Of a stretch of 37,045 nt of DNA, positions 28,063 through 36,888 are shown one piece after another. The position numbers and the translations under genes are program-made. Below the pieces are notes generated by a model. The model was not told the DNA's origin. It saw nothing but the letters and a program-made list of their open reading frames with translations, and did not search any database. Within the stretch, counting starts at the first letter, position 1. Every line of letters starts with the position of its first letter. Origin of the DNA: an uncultured Clostridia bacterium. Lineage in GTDB: Bacteria > Bacillota > Clostridia > Christensenellales > UBA1242. Location of the stretch: positions 1-37,045 of the forward strand of contig CAMOZC010000004.1 in NCBI GenBank assembly GCA_946630785.1, written 5' to 3'.

Positions 28063-29019
28063 TCAATAATTGCATTCCCAGGCGCATCATAAACTTGCTC
28101 CGTATTAACAAAATCTCTTTTATAATCATTACATAAAAATTTATTAATAATTTTTCGCTTTTCATTATTATCAAGTATCAATAAACCGGTACTATCTTTT
28201 TCGATATTATACTTCTTTAAAAAATTAACAACATTAGCATTGTTATTCTTTAATGAATTTAATTTAGTTTTATCAAAATTATTATAGCAGTAATAATTCT
28301 TACCAAAAGAAGAATATTCTTTAAGACTTTCAAATGAATCTTTTGTAAATATTCCTGATTTTGAAATTTCACTCATTGCTTCATTCATTTGCTCTCTCAA
28401 ACTGTTTTCAAAACCAAATATAGATGTAATTGAATTACCAAAAAGGTAAACTTCTTTATTAAAAAGACATGCAGACAAAGACATTGGAAATTTCAAATTA
28501 TACACTAACGAAGAAGTTTGTTCATCACTATCATTTATCATAAAAATAAACTTTGGAGTTTTAACATAAGGAATCCCTTTCGCGAATAAAAAGACATCCT
28601 GACTATTATATTTAATATGCACAACTATACAGTTTGCCACTTTCTTTATTTCAGAAAATTTTTGAACATTTGCTTTTGTAATTTTACAAACACAATCGTT
28701 TATTTTGGAAGAATAAGATGAATCTTGATTCAAATCCACATAATCAATTGTTGTTTTATTATTGCTAAAATTAAAAGGTTTTATTTCATTGCATTTACTA
28801 AGATTAGAATTAGCATTTGACAGAAGCGTTTTTGTATAAAGTTTAGCATCTTCCGTTTTTACGTTTATTCGATAACTGGGAAAGTTAAACTTATTTTCTT
28901 TTTTATCATATTTACTTGCAAAAGCATACACAGACACTTGCAAACTTGAATCAAAACCATTCACAATATCTTGTATTGTTTTTTCAATATATTTTTTTTA
29001 ATTCATTAATATCCAACAT
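28059..29019 (-). CDS. DUF4868/KwaB-like protein with apparent frameshift in an A8 tract near the 5' end
   Basis: KFPMSLSACLFNKEVYLFGNSITSIFGFENSLREQMNEA and C-terminal LLILDNNEKRKIINKFLCNDYKRDFVNTEQVYDAPGN follow the DUF4868 pattern. SD GAGGAG plus ATG at 29019 encode MLDINELKK, then a 1-nt shift at 28992-28999 into YIEKTIQDIVNGFDSS. ORF track shows only 28059-28964 (GTG start). Confidence 0.6.
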
Positions 29020-29083
29020 TTATATTTCTCCTCTTTTGATTATATCATAAAATGATAAACACATTTTAGATCAAACTATAAAT

Positions 29084-30397
29084 TTATTTACAAATACAAA
29101 ATACAGCATACAAAGGTACAGATTTAATATTATTTTCAAAACCAAAGTTTTTGCCAGAAATACGAATTGCATACTTAGGTTTCATTGTCGATATGTACAC
29201 ATTCAAACTTTTGGAACGAGTGTTATCATTAGCTTTAACCTCAATCGGAATAATATCAACACCAATACGGGTAATAAAATCAATTTCGGCGTCAGATTTA
29301 CTCGTCCAGTAATATAAATCAAATTCATTAGCGATTAACTGATTGTTCACATAATTTTCCGTTAAACCACCTTTAAAATCGTTAAAATCACTATTTGGAT
29401 TTAAAACATCTTCAGGTAAAATTTTTTGAATAGCGCAACATAAACCAACATCATTCATGTAAAACTTAAAGTCATCCAAAGCCCGATAAGCTTCCAACGG
29501 TAATTTAACCTGCTCTAAACGATACAATTGACTAGCTATACCGACCGTACAAATCCATTTAATGCTTTGTTCGAAATCGCGAGAACGTCCACCTTTTTTC
29601 ACATCTGAGTATTTAAATTTTTTATTTTCCTTAGCTAATTGCGTAGAAATATTTTCAAACACTAATTTTGTCTTCGGAACTTCTGTAGCACTATTGTATT
29701 TACTCATATCGTCAAAATACGATTCCAAAATCGCGCGCTGTTTAATTCTAACTAATTCATAGTTACCAGTACGCACAAAGACGTCCACTACTTCAGGCAT
29801 ACCCCCTACAAATAAATATTGACGATATAAGTTTAAAGCATCTTCATGAAACAATTTTGGTAATGGCTTATTTGTTTGGTAACTGCTTTTTATCTCATTA
29901 ACTAAAACACTATAGTTATCATGTTGAGCTAATAAGAATTCTTCAAAATCAAGTGGTAACATGGTTTTGAATTGAACCTTACCCACAGGGAAAGAATATT
30001 GATTGCGATTAACTGCTATGCCTAACAATGACCCCGTAGCGATAATATGATACTCATTAGCACGTTCGTTAAAATATTTTAACGAAGTTAACGCTTCAGG
30101 ACAAGCTTGAACCTCATCAAAAATAATTAAAGTATGTCCAGGAATAATTTCTTTTTTCTTATAATAACCAATTCGCTGCAAAATTGTTTTTGGTTCCAAA
30201 GTATCAAATAAACTTTTTAATTCTTTTTCCTCTTCAAAGTTGCAATACACGAAATTGTTATATTCATGCTTCCCGAATAAATTAACAATATAAGTTTTAC
30301 CTACCTGTCTCGCACCCTGTAAAATCAATGGTTTACGTTCTGGGGATGCTTTCCATTCTAATAAAAATTGATAAATTTTCCTTTTAATTACTTCCAT
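29084..30397 (-). CDS. AAA_14 / DUF4143 family ATPase
   Basis: LILQGARQVGKTYIVNLF (Walker A), LIIFDEVQACPEALTSLKYF (Walker B), GSLLGIAV, C-terminal DUF4143 DFITRIGVDIIPIEVKANDNTRSKSL. Confidence 0.9.
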   Translation of the reverse strand: MEVIKRKIYQFLLEWKASPERKPLILQGARQVGKTYIVNLFGKHEYNNFVYCNFEEEKELKSLFDTLEPKTILQRIGYYKKKEIIPGHTLIIFDEVQACPEALTSLKYFNERANEYHIIATGSLLGIAVNRNQYSFPVGKVQFKTMLPLDFEEFLLAQHDNYSVLVNEIKSSYQTNKPLPKLFHEDALNLYRQYLFVGGMPEVVDVFVRTGNYELVRIKQRAILESYFDDMSKYNSATEVPKTKLVFENISTQLAKENKKFKYSDVKKGGRSRDFEQSIKWICTVGIASQLYRLEQVKLPLEAYRALDDFKFYMNDVGLCCAIQKILPEDVLNPNSDFNDFKGGLTENYVNNQLIANEFDLYYWTSKSDAEIDFITRIGVDIIPIEVKANDNTRSKSLNVYISTMKPKYAIRISGKNFGFENNIKSVPLYAVFCICK

Positions 30398-30451
30398 AAT
30401 TAACTCCTGAAACCAATTATATCCTAAATAATGGAAAAATCAAGTGTTTTA

Positions 30452-30503
30452 TGCCACTTTTTTGGAGATACCCGGGGCAATTTCTGCCATTTTTTTGGAG
30501 ATA
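30452..30503. repeat. two 19-nt near-identical direct repeats, period 33 nt
   Basis: TGCCACTTTTTTGGAGATA (30452-30470) and TGCCATTTTTTTGGAGATA (30485-30503), separated by CCCGGGGCAATTTC. Confidence 0.8.
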
Positions 30504-30621
30504 ACTTACATTTTTACTATTTAGATTCAGATTAAACAGATAAACAAAAGTCAAATCAACTAACAACATTATAATTTTTAATTATTGTTTTCTACAATTA
30601 AGTCAAAGATTGGCTTAATAT

Positions 30622-30640
30622 AAAAGAGCGACTGTCGCCC
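30622..30640 (-). terminator. probable terminator of the HNH gene
   Basis: Minus strand GGGCGACAGTCGCTCTTTTA: palindromic GCGACaGTCGC followed by a short T-rich run. Confidence 0.5.
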
Positions 30641-30686
30641 ACCGCTTTTTATATTATATACTTTAATCAATAGGAAATATTTTATC

Positions 30687-31628
30687 TTAGTTTCCGTTTA
30701 CCTCCTTTTCTAAATTTTTTGCTAAGTTCGTGAACGTATAATCGTATTCACGATATTCATAATTTTTAAAAACGAAATTAGGTTCGCGTTTTTGAGCTTC
30801 AGTATTAATATAAACCAACTCATTAATAAACAACGCATTATCAAGTCTTTCGTTAAAATCATCAAAATTTATCTCTTGAGCTTCTAAATACATATCCTGT
30901 TTATCATCAAAATTCATCGCTTGATAACAAATATCATATTTAGACACATACCCTAATGGATAAAAATAAAATTTTAAGTAAGTATTTAAAAGAATACATT
31001 TATCCAAAAGATTTGAAACATCGTCTTGATACGGCATATTATAGTTCGTCGCAATAATCCGAGTTTCACTTTGACGATAATTACTCGACATTGAATATGA
31101 AATATTTTCCTCATTGAAAAACCTTTCGATAAAATCAATAACAGCAGTATTGGTTACATTTTTTAACCTGATCAGAACCGAACCAACAAACCTTGATTTA
31201 TTTTGAATTCCTTTCAGCTGTTTAAAAAAGCGAACACCTGAAGCCGAATCCATGAAATTAACTATATTGGGTTTTATTGGTTTTTGTCTTTCTTTTACAT
31301 CACCATCAACTAACTCGATTTCATAATGATTTTCAACTTTAATGATTTCAAATTTTTTATCATTAGCTCTAAACACCGGAAATCGATCAGCTTTCTCATC
31401 ATTTGTAAGAATATGACAACAAACCAAGTTATAATCTGCTGTTTTACCTCCCCTGCTTCGCGGCAAGATGTGATCCACATTCCAACCAAATTCACTATTA
31501 CGATCGTCGTAAGCACCTTTTGCAATAATTCGTCCAGCAAAATCTTTTACTTTCGTTTCATTGCCAAAGGACTTATTCCAGAGTCGCATAGCGGTTTCCC
31601 TATTTAAATCCATAAATTTTTCTTTCAT
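30687..31628 (-). CDS. HNH endonuclease domain protein
   Basis: GWNVDHILPRSRGGKTADYNLVCCHILTNDEKADRFP is an HNH motif; C-terminal ~190 aa unrecognised. Confidence 0.8.
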   Translation of the reverse strand: MKEKFMDLNRETAMRLWNKSFGNETKVKDFAGRIIAKGAYDDRNSEFGWNVDHILPRSRGGKTADYNLVCCHILTNDEKADRFPVFRANDKKFEIIKVENHYEIELVDGDVKERQKPIKPNIVNFMDSASGVRFFKQLKGIQNKSRFVGSVLIRLKNVTNTAVIDFIERFFNEENISYSMSSNYRQSETRIIATNYNMPYQDDVSNLLDKCILLNTYLKFYFYPLGYVSKYDICYQAMNFDDKQDMYLEAQEINFDDFNERLDNALFINELVYINTEAQKREPNFVFKNYEYREYDYTFTNLAKNLEKEVNGN

Positions 31629-31940
31629 CTTCTTTTACACGAAAAAAAGATATTTAACCTCCTATGATTAAAGTCAGTGTCGGAAATCATGTGACCAATC
31701 ATAGGGCGACCTATCGCTATAAACCTCAATGGGTAATCCTCTTAATAGCATTACAGAAGATTAATTGGTCAAACTTTCAAAAGAAAGCTGTCAGTTTCCT
31801 AAACTGCATATTTCTTTTATCACATATTCACAACAATGTCTACTAAAAACATCCTTCACGTCAACATCTTCATTTTAGTTTTGCTCATCATACAAAACCA
31901 AACCAATAGGGTCGCAAAACTTAGCCCAACAAAAAAAACA

Positions 31941-31962
31941 AACCCCGACAATAGTCAGGGTT
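31941..31962 (-). terminator. intrinsic terminator
   Basis: Minus strand AACCCTGAC-TATT-GTCGGGGTT-TGTTTTTTTT (one G-U pair); downstream of the 32134-33195 gene. Confidence 0.75.
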
Positions 31963-32133
31963 CGTCTCAGTCTCATATGGGACAGGTCGCAGTGTGACGT
32001 GTCACCCATTTTATCCATTAAAATCCGACACTACCTTTTATCACATTTAAGCCAGCTATTCTCATTCAAATACACACAACCAGTACTGAATAAACCAAAA
32101 CCTTTTCATAGGCAACACTAATAAAAATTTATT

Positions 32134-33195
32134 TTACATTCGATTTGATATTTCATTTTCTAATTCTTCTTTTGATAATTCATTCATCGTTCTTATTGTG
32201 TGATCTTCTAATTTTCCTTTTTTCAGCGAGGCCAACGATAAAACAGCTATTTTATAATAATAAAAATTACCTAAGCTATCTTCAGCTTCCAAATAAATTT
32301 TTTCAGGATTATTAAAAAGGAATTCAAAAACAACAACTCTTTTTGGCAATACTATTGTGTTTCCCGTTAAATTAAACCATTTATTATCATGGAAAATTTT
32401 ATTTAATTTAAATACTGAACAATCAGAATTATCAATTAAAAATCTGGTTTTTAATTTATAAATATCATTATATTCCTCATCTGAAAAACAAGTTTTCATC
32501 CCTGACAAAATTTTAGGTTCTTCTAAAATTAAACTATAATCGAAAATAGGTTTTGCCTTTTTGATTTCTTTTTTTTCTTCTTCTTGTTTTGCGCTTTTGA
32601 TAGTCCAAGCAACACCCCCAAGTGTTAATCCACCACCAACAATTGCAGAAAAAATAGTAATGAGTGAATTAAAAATTGTATTATTATCAGTACCATAACT
32701 TGCAAATACAATTGTTACATAACCAATAACAACAAAAGCTATACATAATAGAATTACAACATTCAACTTATTTTTTAAACAAAACACGCTATAAAATGTA
32801 GTATACAAAATATATACTTCTAAAAAGAAAATTCCAATGCAATAAACTATATTTCCATAAGATGAATTATCGTTATAATACAAAAAATAAGCATAAATAA
32901 AAAATACGAACGATACAACTAATGGCCAAACAATTTCGACTTTAATTATTTTTTTAAATGAAGTGAACAAGACAAACGCAACCCAAACTGTAAATAAAAT
33001 TGCTATTGTTATTTTTAGCGCAAAATTAAATCCAGTATATTTAAAGTTTTCTTCTAAAAATGTTAAAAACATTAAAACCAAAGATGGAATTATAAAATAT
33101 AAATAAATTTTATCAGATGACTGATTTAATTTTTCAAAAAAATTAAACTTTTGCTTTGGCTTTTCTTCTTCCTTGATTGTATTTTTCTTCTTCAT
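32134..33195 (-). CDS. multi-TM membrane protein with C-terminal soluble domain
   Basis: About six hydrophobic segments followed by a ~150-aa soluble region; no family recognised. Confidence 0.7.
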   Translation of the reverse strand: MKKKNTIKEEEKPKQKFNFFEKLNQSSDKIYLYFIIPSLVLMFLTFLEENFKYTGFNFALKITIAILFTVWVAFVLFTSFKKIIKVEIVWPLVVSFVFFIYAYFLYYNDNSSYGNIVYCIGIFFLEVYILYTTFYSVFCLKNKLNVVILLCIAFVVIGYVTIVFASYGTDNNTIFNSLITIFSAIVGGGLTLGGVAWTIKSAKQEEEKKEIKKAKPIFDYSLILEEPKILSGMKTCFSDEEYNDIYKLKTRFLIDNSDCSVFKLNKIFHDNKWFNLTGNTIVLPKRVVVFEFLFNNPEKIYLEAEDSLGNFYYYKIAVLSLASLKKGKLEDHTIRTMNELSKEELENEISNRM

Positions 33196-33256
33196 AGTTG
33201 TTAAACTATAACATTTAACCTAATATTCAAACAAATATTTTGTGAATAAAGCGTTA

Positions 33257-33649
33257 TTAAAACCTCACTACTCTTGGAGTCGCCGAGAATGAATAAAAAG
33301 TTGCTGTTGCGTTTTCAAAATACAAAACAGCAGTATTGCCATCGTCTTCGTTATACATTCCACGAAGATTTGAATAAGCATCCAACATCGACTTTCTTAC
33401 TTCTCTTCTATCATCGTGAACAAGTTTTCCAGAAAGTCTAATCCACTCTCCATTGATAAAACCAGAAATCTCTACATTTGGATTTGCCATGATTTGTTTG
33501 AAAACATCTTTACTTTTCCCTGTTTGGATGTAAAGTTTATTCTCAAATATATGTGCAGTTCCGAATGGACGAACCCTTGGTTGATTTCCGTCAACTGTTG
33601 CTAAATAATAAACTCCGCATTTCTTTAAAAATTCACATACTTCTTTCAT
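33257..33649 (-). CDS. pyridoxamine 5'-phosphate oxidase-like (PNPOx/Nim-like) flavoprotein
   Basis: YYLATVDGNQPRVRPFGTAHIFENKLYIQTGKSKDVFKQIMANPNVEISGF. Confidence 0.85.
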   Translation of the reverse strand: MKEVCEFLKKCGVYYLATVDGNQPRVRPFGTAHIFENKLYIQTGKSKDVFKQIMANPNVEISGFINGEWIRLSGKLVHDDRREVRKSMLDAYSNLRGMYNEDDGNTAVLYFENATATFYSFSATPRVVRF

Positions 33650-33669
33650 TTCTTCTCCTTTGTGATTTT

Positions 33670-36600
33670 TTAAGCCGCAATACTTATTCCTTGAACATAT
33701 TTATCTACAAGTAACGAAAGTATTAAATTTGTTTTAGCAATAAACATTTCCCTATCATAAGATTCAGGTAAATCACTATCTAATGAATTTTCAATGGCTG
33801 ATTTAACCATTGATACAGTTCTATCGTCTTTGTACCAATCCACAACTAATAATGATTTTCTTTCGGTTACCAATTTATTAAATAAGTTCTTAGCTGCCAG
33901 TTTAACCTTCTGCTCTTCCGCTAAAGTAAGTTTCTTTCCTTTTACAAGCAAATCGTATATTTCCAATTCGCTTTCGGTCAAACCTTCCAATGAAGGTCTC
34001 TCTTGTTCTTTTTGAAGTTCCTCAACTAGTTTTAACAATTGTTCATAGTAATCTTCGTTTTCAGTTCCGCCCGCATTGTATCTATCAATAATACCCTTAT
34101 ATCTTTCAGCAAATCTAATTCTGGTTTGATTTTTATTAATCATTTGTTGCAGGACAGAATCAATATATTCTTTTAAAGCATTTACTTCAATTGCCTTATA
34201 AGGAGCTTCTTTAATTCTCTTTTTAATATCACTTACATCAAGTTTTGTTAAATCAATTACCTTTGAACCTTTAATAACATATTCTTGTTCATCAACTGCA
34301 TCCTGGGCTGTAACTGAGCTATCAAGAATTTGTTGCATTTTACATCTAGCTCTATCTATTTTCTCATCATCAATTAAGTTGTAGAATAAACCATTAATAT
34401 AATTAATTGGTGCAAATTTTTCATTCTCCCAACCCTTCTCAAAAATTTCTGGTTTAGATGCTTCATACAAATTTATCATTGTATTAGAAAGAACTTTAAA
34501 TTTATCTTTATCGGCATCTTTTTCAATTATCGTATCATAAGCTTTACGCAACATTTCAAGTTGATCGAAAGTATCATTCTCTTCAAGAATCTTATTTAAA
34601 TCGATGTTTAAATTAGATAAGAAATTAGATGTTTCATCAATAACTGAATCTAAATTACCAATTAAATTATCAATGTCTTTAATTGGCATTTGGTCTTTTT
34701 CATTTTCCGGTAAAGCATAATCTTTCAATGCCTCTCGCATATATTTAAACACATTGACATAGTCAACAATAATACCACAAGGTTTATTTGGATAAACCCT
34801 ATTTGCTCTTGCAATCGCTTGCATAAGAGTATGAGATTTCATTGGTTTATCTAAATAAAGTGTTGAAAGGTTTTTAACATCAAACCCGGTTAACCACATT
34901 GAACAAACGAAGACTAGCTGTAAATGATTATTGGGGTCTTTAAATTGGTCCTCAATATCTTTACCATCTTGATCAATAAAATTCATTCGTTCTCTATGCT
35001 TCTGAATATCTAATCCTAATTTAGTAAATTTATCGTCATTTCCATCATCTGAAATTACAACCGCCATTTCGACAGAATTCATATAGTCAATAATTTTTGT
35101 AATGTTATCACGCTCTTCTTTTGTTTGCGCATTGTTTCTTTGCTGAATAAAATTCTGTTTTTCCTTAGCCCAATAATATTGGACTTTGTCGTACATTTTA
35201 ACAGTAGTAAATTTATCAACAGAAACAACAAGTCCTTTACCAAGGAATCCCCTACGCGGGAAATGATGAGCAATATCTTTCGCAATTTTATCCAACCTAC
35301 TTTCACGCTTAATAACTTCTAGAATTTTAGATTGCGAATTTTCTAAAAGTCGTGATTCGGCTTCATTTAAGTTCTCTTGTTCAATTATATCAACAATATC
35401 ATCATCCAAGAAATTATTCTCAAGACCTACTTCAGGAACCCTTCTCGAATAAAAAAGTGGCACTGTTGAACCATCGGCAACTGATTGAGCAAAATTATAT
35501 TCAGAAACATAATCACCAAACCATTGATTGGTTAAACGCTTTGAACCTAAAAGTGGCGTACCTGTAAATGCGACAAAATTAGCATTAGGCAAACCAGTTC
35601 TCATATTTTCTGCTAAATCTTTATATTGAGTACGATGTGCTTCATCAACCAAAACAATAATGTCGTTTCTTGTCGAAAGTACTGGATATTTCTTTGTTTT
35701 ATCATATCTAAACTTGTGAATTAATGTAAAAATAAATTCTTTGTTTTGCCCTAGGAATGTCCTTAATTGTTCACTGTCTTTTGGTTGAGATTCATCTTCA
35801 TTTAAAATAACTTCTGTTCTTGCAAAATTCTTATGAATTTGTGTATCCAAATCCTCTCGATCTGTAACAATCAAGAATGTAAAGTTACCGTGAGTCTTTC
35901 TCTTAACCTTTCTTGCAAACATAACCATTGAATAGGATTTTCCACTACCCTGTGTATGCCAAAACACACCAAGCTTTCCTTGCAACTTTTCGCGGTTGTT
36001 AAAAGAATTCATTAAATTATTAACACCAATAAACTGGTGATTTTTAGCAATAATTTTAATTCGCTTGTTTTCAAAGATGATAAAGTTCTCAATGTAATCA
36101 ATCAGCTTATCCTTCTTAAATAAACCGTTAATTAAATATTTAATTGAAATTCCCTCTTCTTCAATTTGTTTGCGATCAATCTTTTCATTTTCACTTTCTT
36201 TTAACCATTCAAAATAATTTTCATAACCAGCATTAAATGCTCCCATTCGTGTTTCTAAACCATTTGATAAAACACAAATTTGGTTAAAAGCAAAAAGATT
36301 GGGAATATCTTGTATATATGATTTTAAATTTTTATTATAAGCTTCTTCAACTTTAACAATGCTATTTTTTAATTCAATAAAAACGAGTGGCAAGCCGTTA
36401 ACAAAAATCAAAACATCTGGACGACGATAATTATATCGACCTTGAATCCACATTTGTGATACAGCGGTAAAAGTGTTGTTATTAGGATTATCAAAATCAA
36501 TTAGCTTGATAAAATCAAAGTCATCCTTACCATTTCGTTTAACATTTATTTTAATATTTTCACGGAGTTTTTTATAAAGTTTATAATTCGTATCCACTAA

Positions 36601-36867
36601 ATCAGCATCGGAAAAATCAAGTGTTAATTTTCTAATTTCGCTATCAATCATCTCGTGAGGAATACTAGGATTGATTCGATACAAAGATTCTTTTAATACA
36701 TTTGGTAAAATACATTCTTTCTTTGATTGACGATGTGTTCCATCGTTCAAATCTTCTTTCATATCAGGAGAACTTGGGCAAACCAAAACATCATATCCGA
36801 AATCTTCCGATTTCAGCATCGCAAGCATTCTTTGCTCAATATCATCTTCCGAAATAAAGTTCTTCAT
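33670..36867 (-). CDS. hsdR: Type I restriction-modification system endonuclease subunit R
   Basis: RRPDVLIFVNGLPLVFIELKN (nuclease motif), GVFWHTQGSGKSYSMVMFARK (Walker A), VDEAHRTQY, CSMWLTGFDVKNLSTLYLDKPM, AIARANRVYPNKPCGIIVDY. Confidence 0.95.
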   Translation of the reverse strand: MKNFISEDDIEQRMLAMLKSEDFGYDVLVCPSSPDMKEDLNDGTHRQSKKECILPNVLKESLYRINPSIPHEMIDSEIRKLTLDFSDADLVDTNYKLYKKLRENIKINVKRNGKDDFDFIKLIDFDNPNNNTFTAVSQMWIQGRYNYRRPDVLIFVNGLPLVFIELKNSIVKVEEAYNKNLKSYIQDIPNLFAFNQICVLSNGLETRMGAFNAGYENYFEWLKESENEKIDRKQIEEEGISIKYLINGLFKKDKLIDYIENFIIFENKRIKIIAKNHQFIGVNNLMNSFNNREKLQGKLGVFWHTQGSGKSYSMVMFARKVKRKTHGNFTFLIVTDREDLDTQIHKNFARTEVILNEDESQPKDSEQLRTFLGQNKEFIFTLIHKFRYDKTKKYPVLSTRNDIIVLVDEAHRTQYKDLAENMRTGLPNANFVAFTGTPLLGSKRLTNQWFGDYVSEYNFAQSVADGSTVPLFYSRRVPEVGLENNFLDDDIVDIIEQENLNEAESRLLENSQSKILEVIKRESRLDKIAKDIAHHFPRRGFLGKGLVVSVDKFTTVKMYDKVQYYWAKEKQNFIQQRNNAQTKEERDNITKIIDYMNSVEMAVVISDDGNDDKFTKLGLDIQKHRERMNFIDQDGKDIEDQFKDPNNHLQLVFVCSMWLTGFDVKNLSTLYLDKPMKSHTLMQAIARANRVYPNKPCGIIVDYVNVFKYMREALKDYALPENEKDQMPIKDIDNLIGNLDSVIDETSNFLSNLNIDLNKILEENDTFDQLEMLRKAYDTIIEKDADKDKFKVLSNTMINLYEASKPEIFEKGWENEKFAPINYINGLFYNLIDDEKIDRARCKMQQILDSSVTAQDAVDEQEYVIKGSKVIDLTKLDVSDIKKRIKEAPYKAIEVNALKEYIDSVLQQMINKNQTRIRFAERYKGIIDRYNAGGTENEDYYEQLLKLVEELQKEQERPSLEGLTESELEIYDLLVKGKKLTLAEEQKVKLAAKNLFNKLVTERKSLLVVDWYKDDRTVSMVKSAIENSLDSDLPESYDREMFIAKTNLILSLLVDKYVQGISIAA

Positions 36868-36888
36868 ACCGCCTCACTTCACTATACA

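Noticed and set aside
31664-31846. + strand 60-aa ORF MIKVSVGNHVTNHRATYRYKPQ...
   Set aside because: No SD (preceded by TTTAACCTCCT), overlaps the structured leader of the HNH gene; no support as protein.
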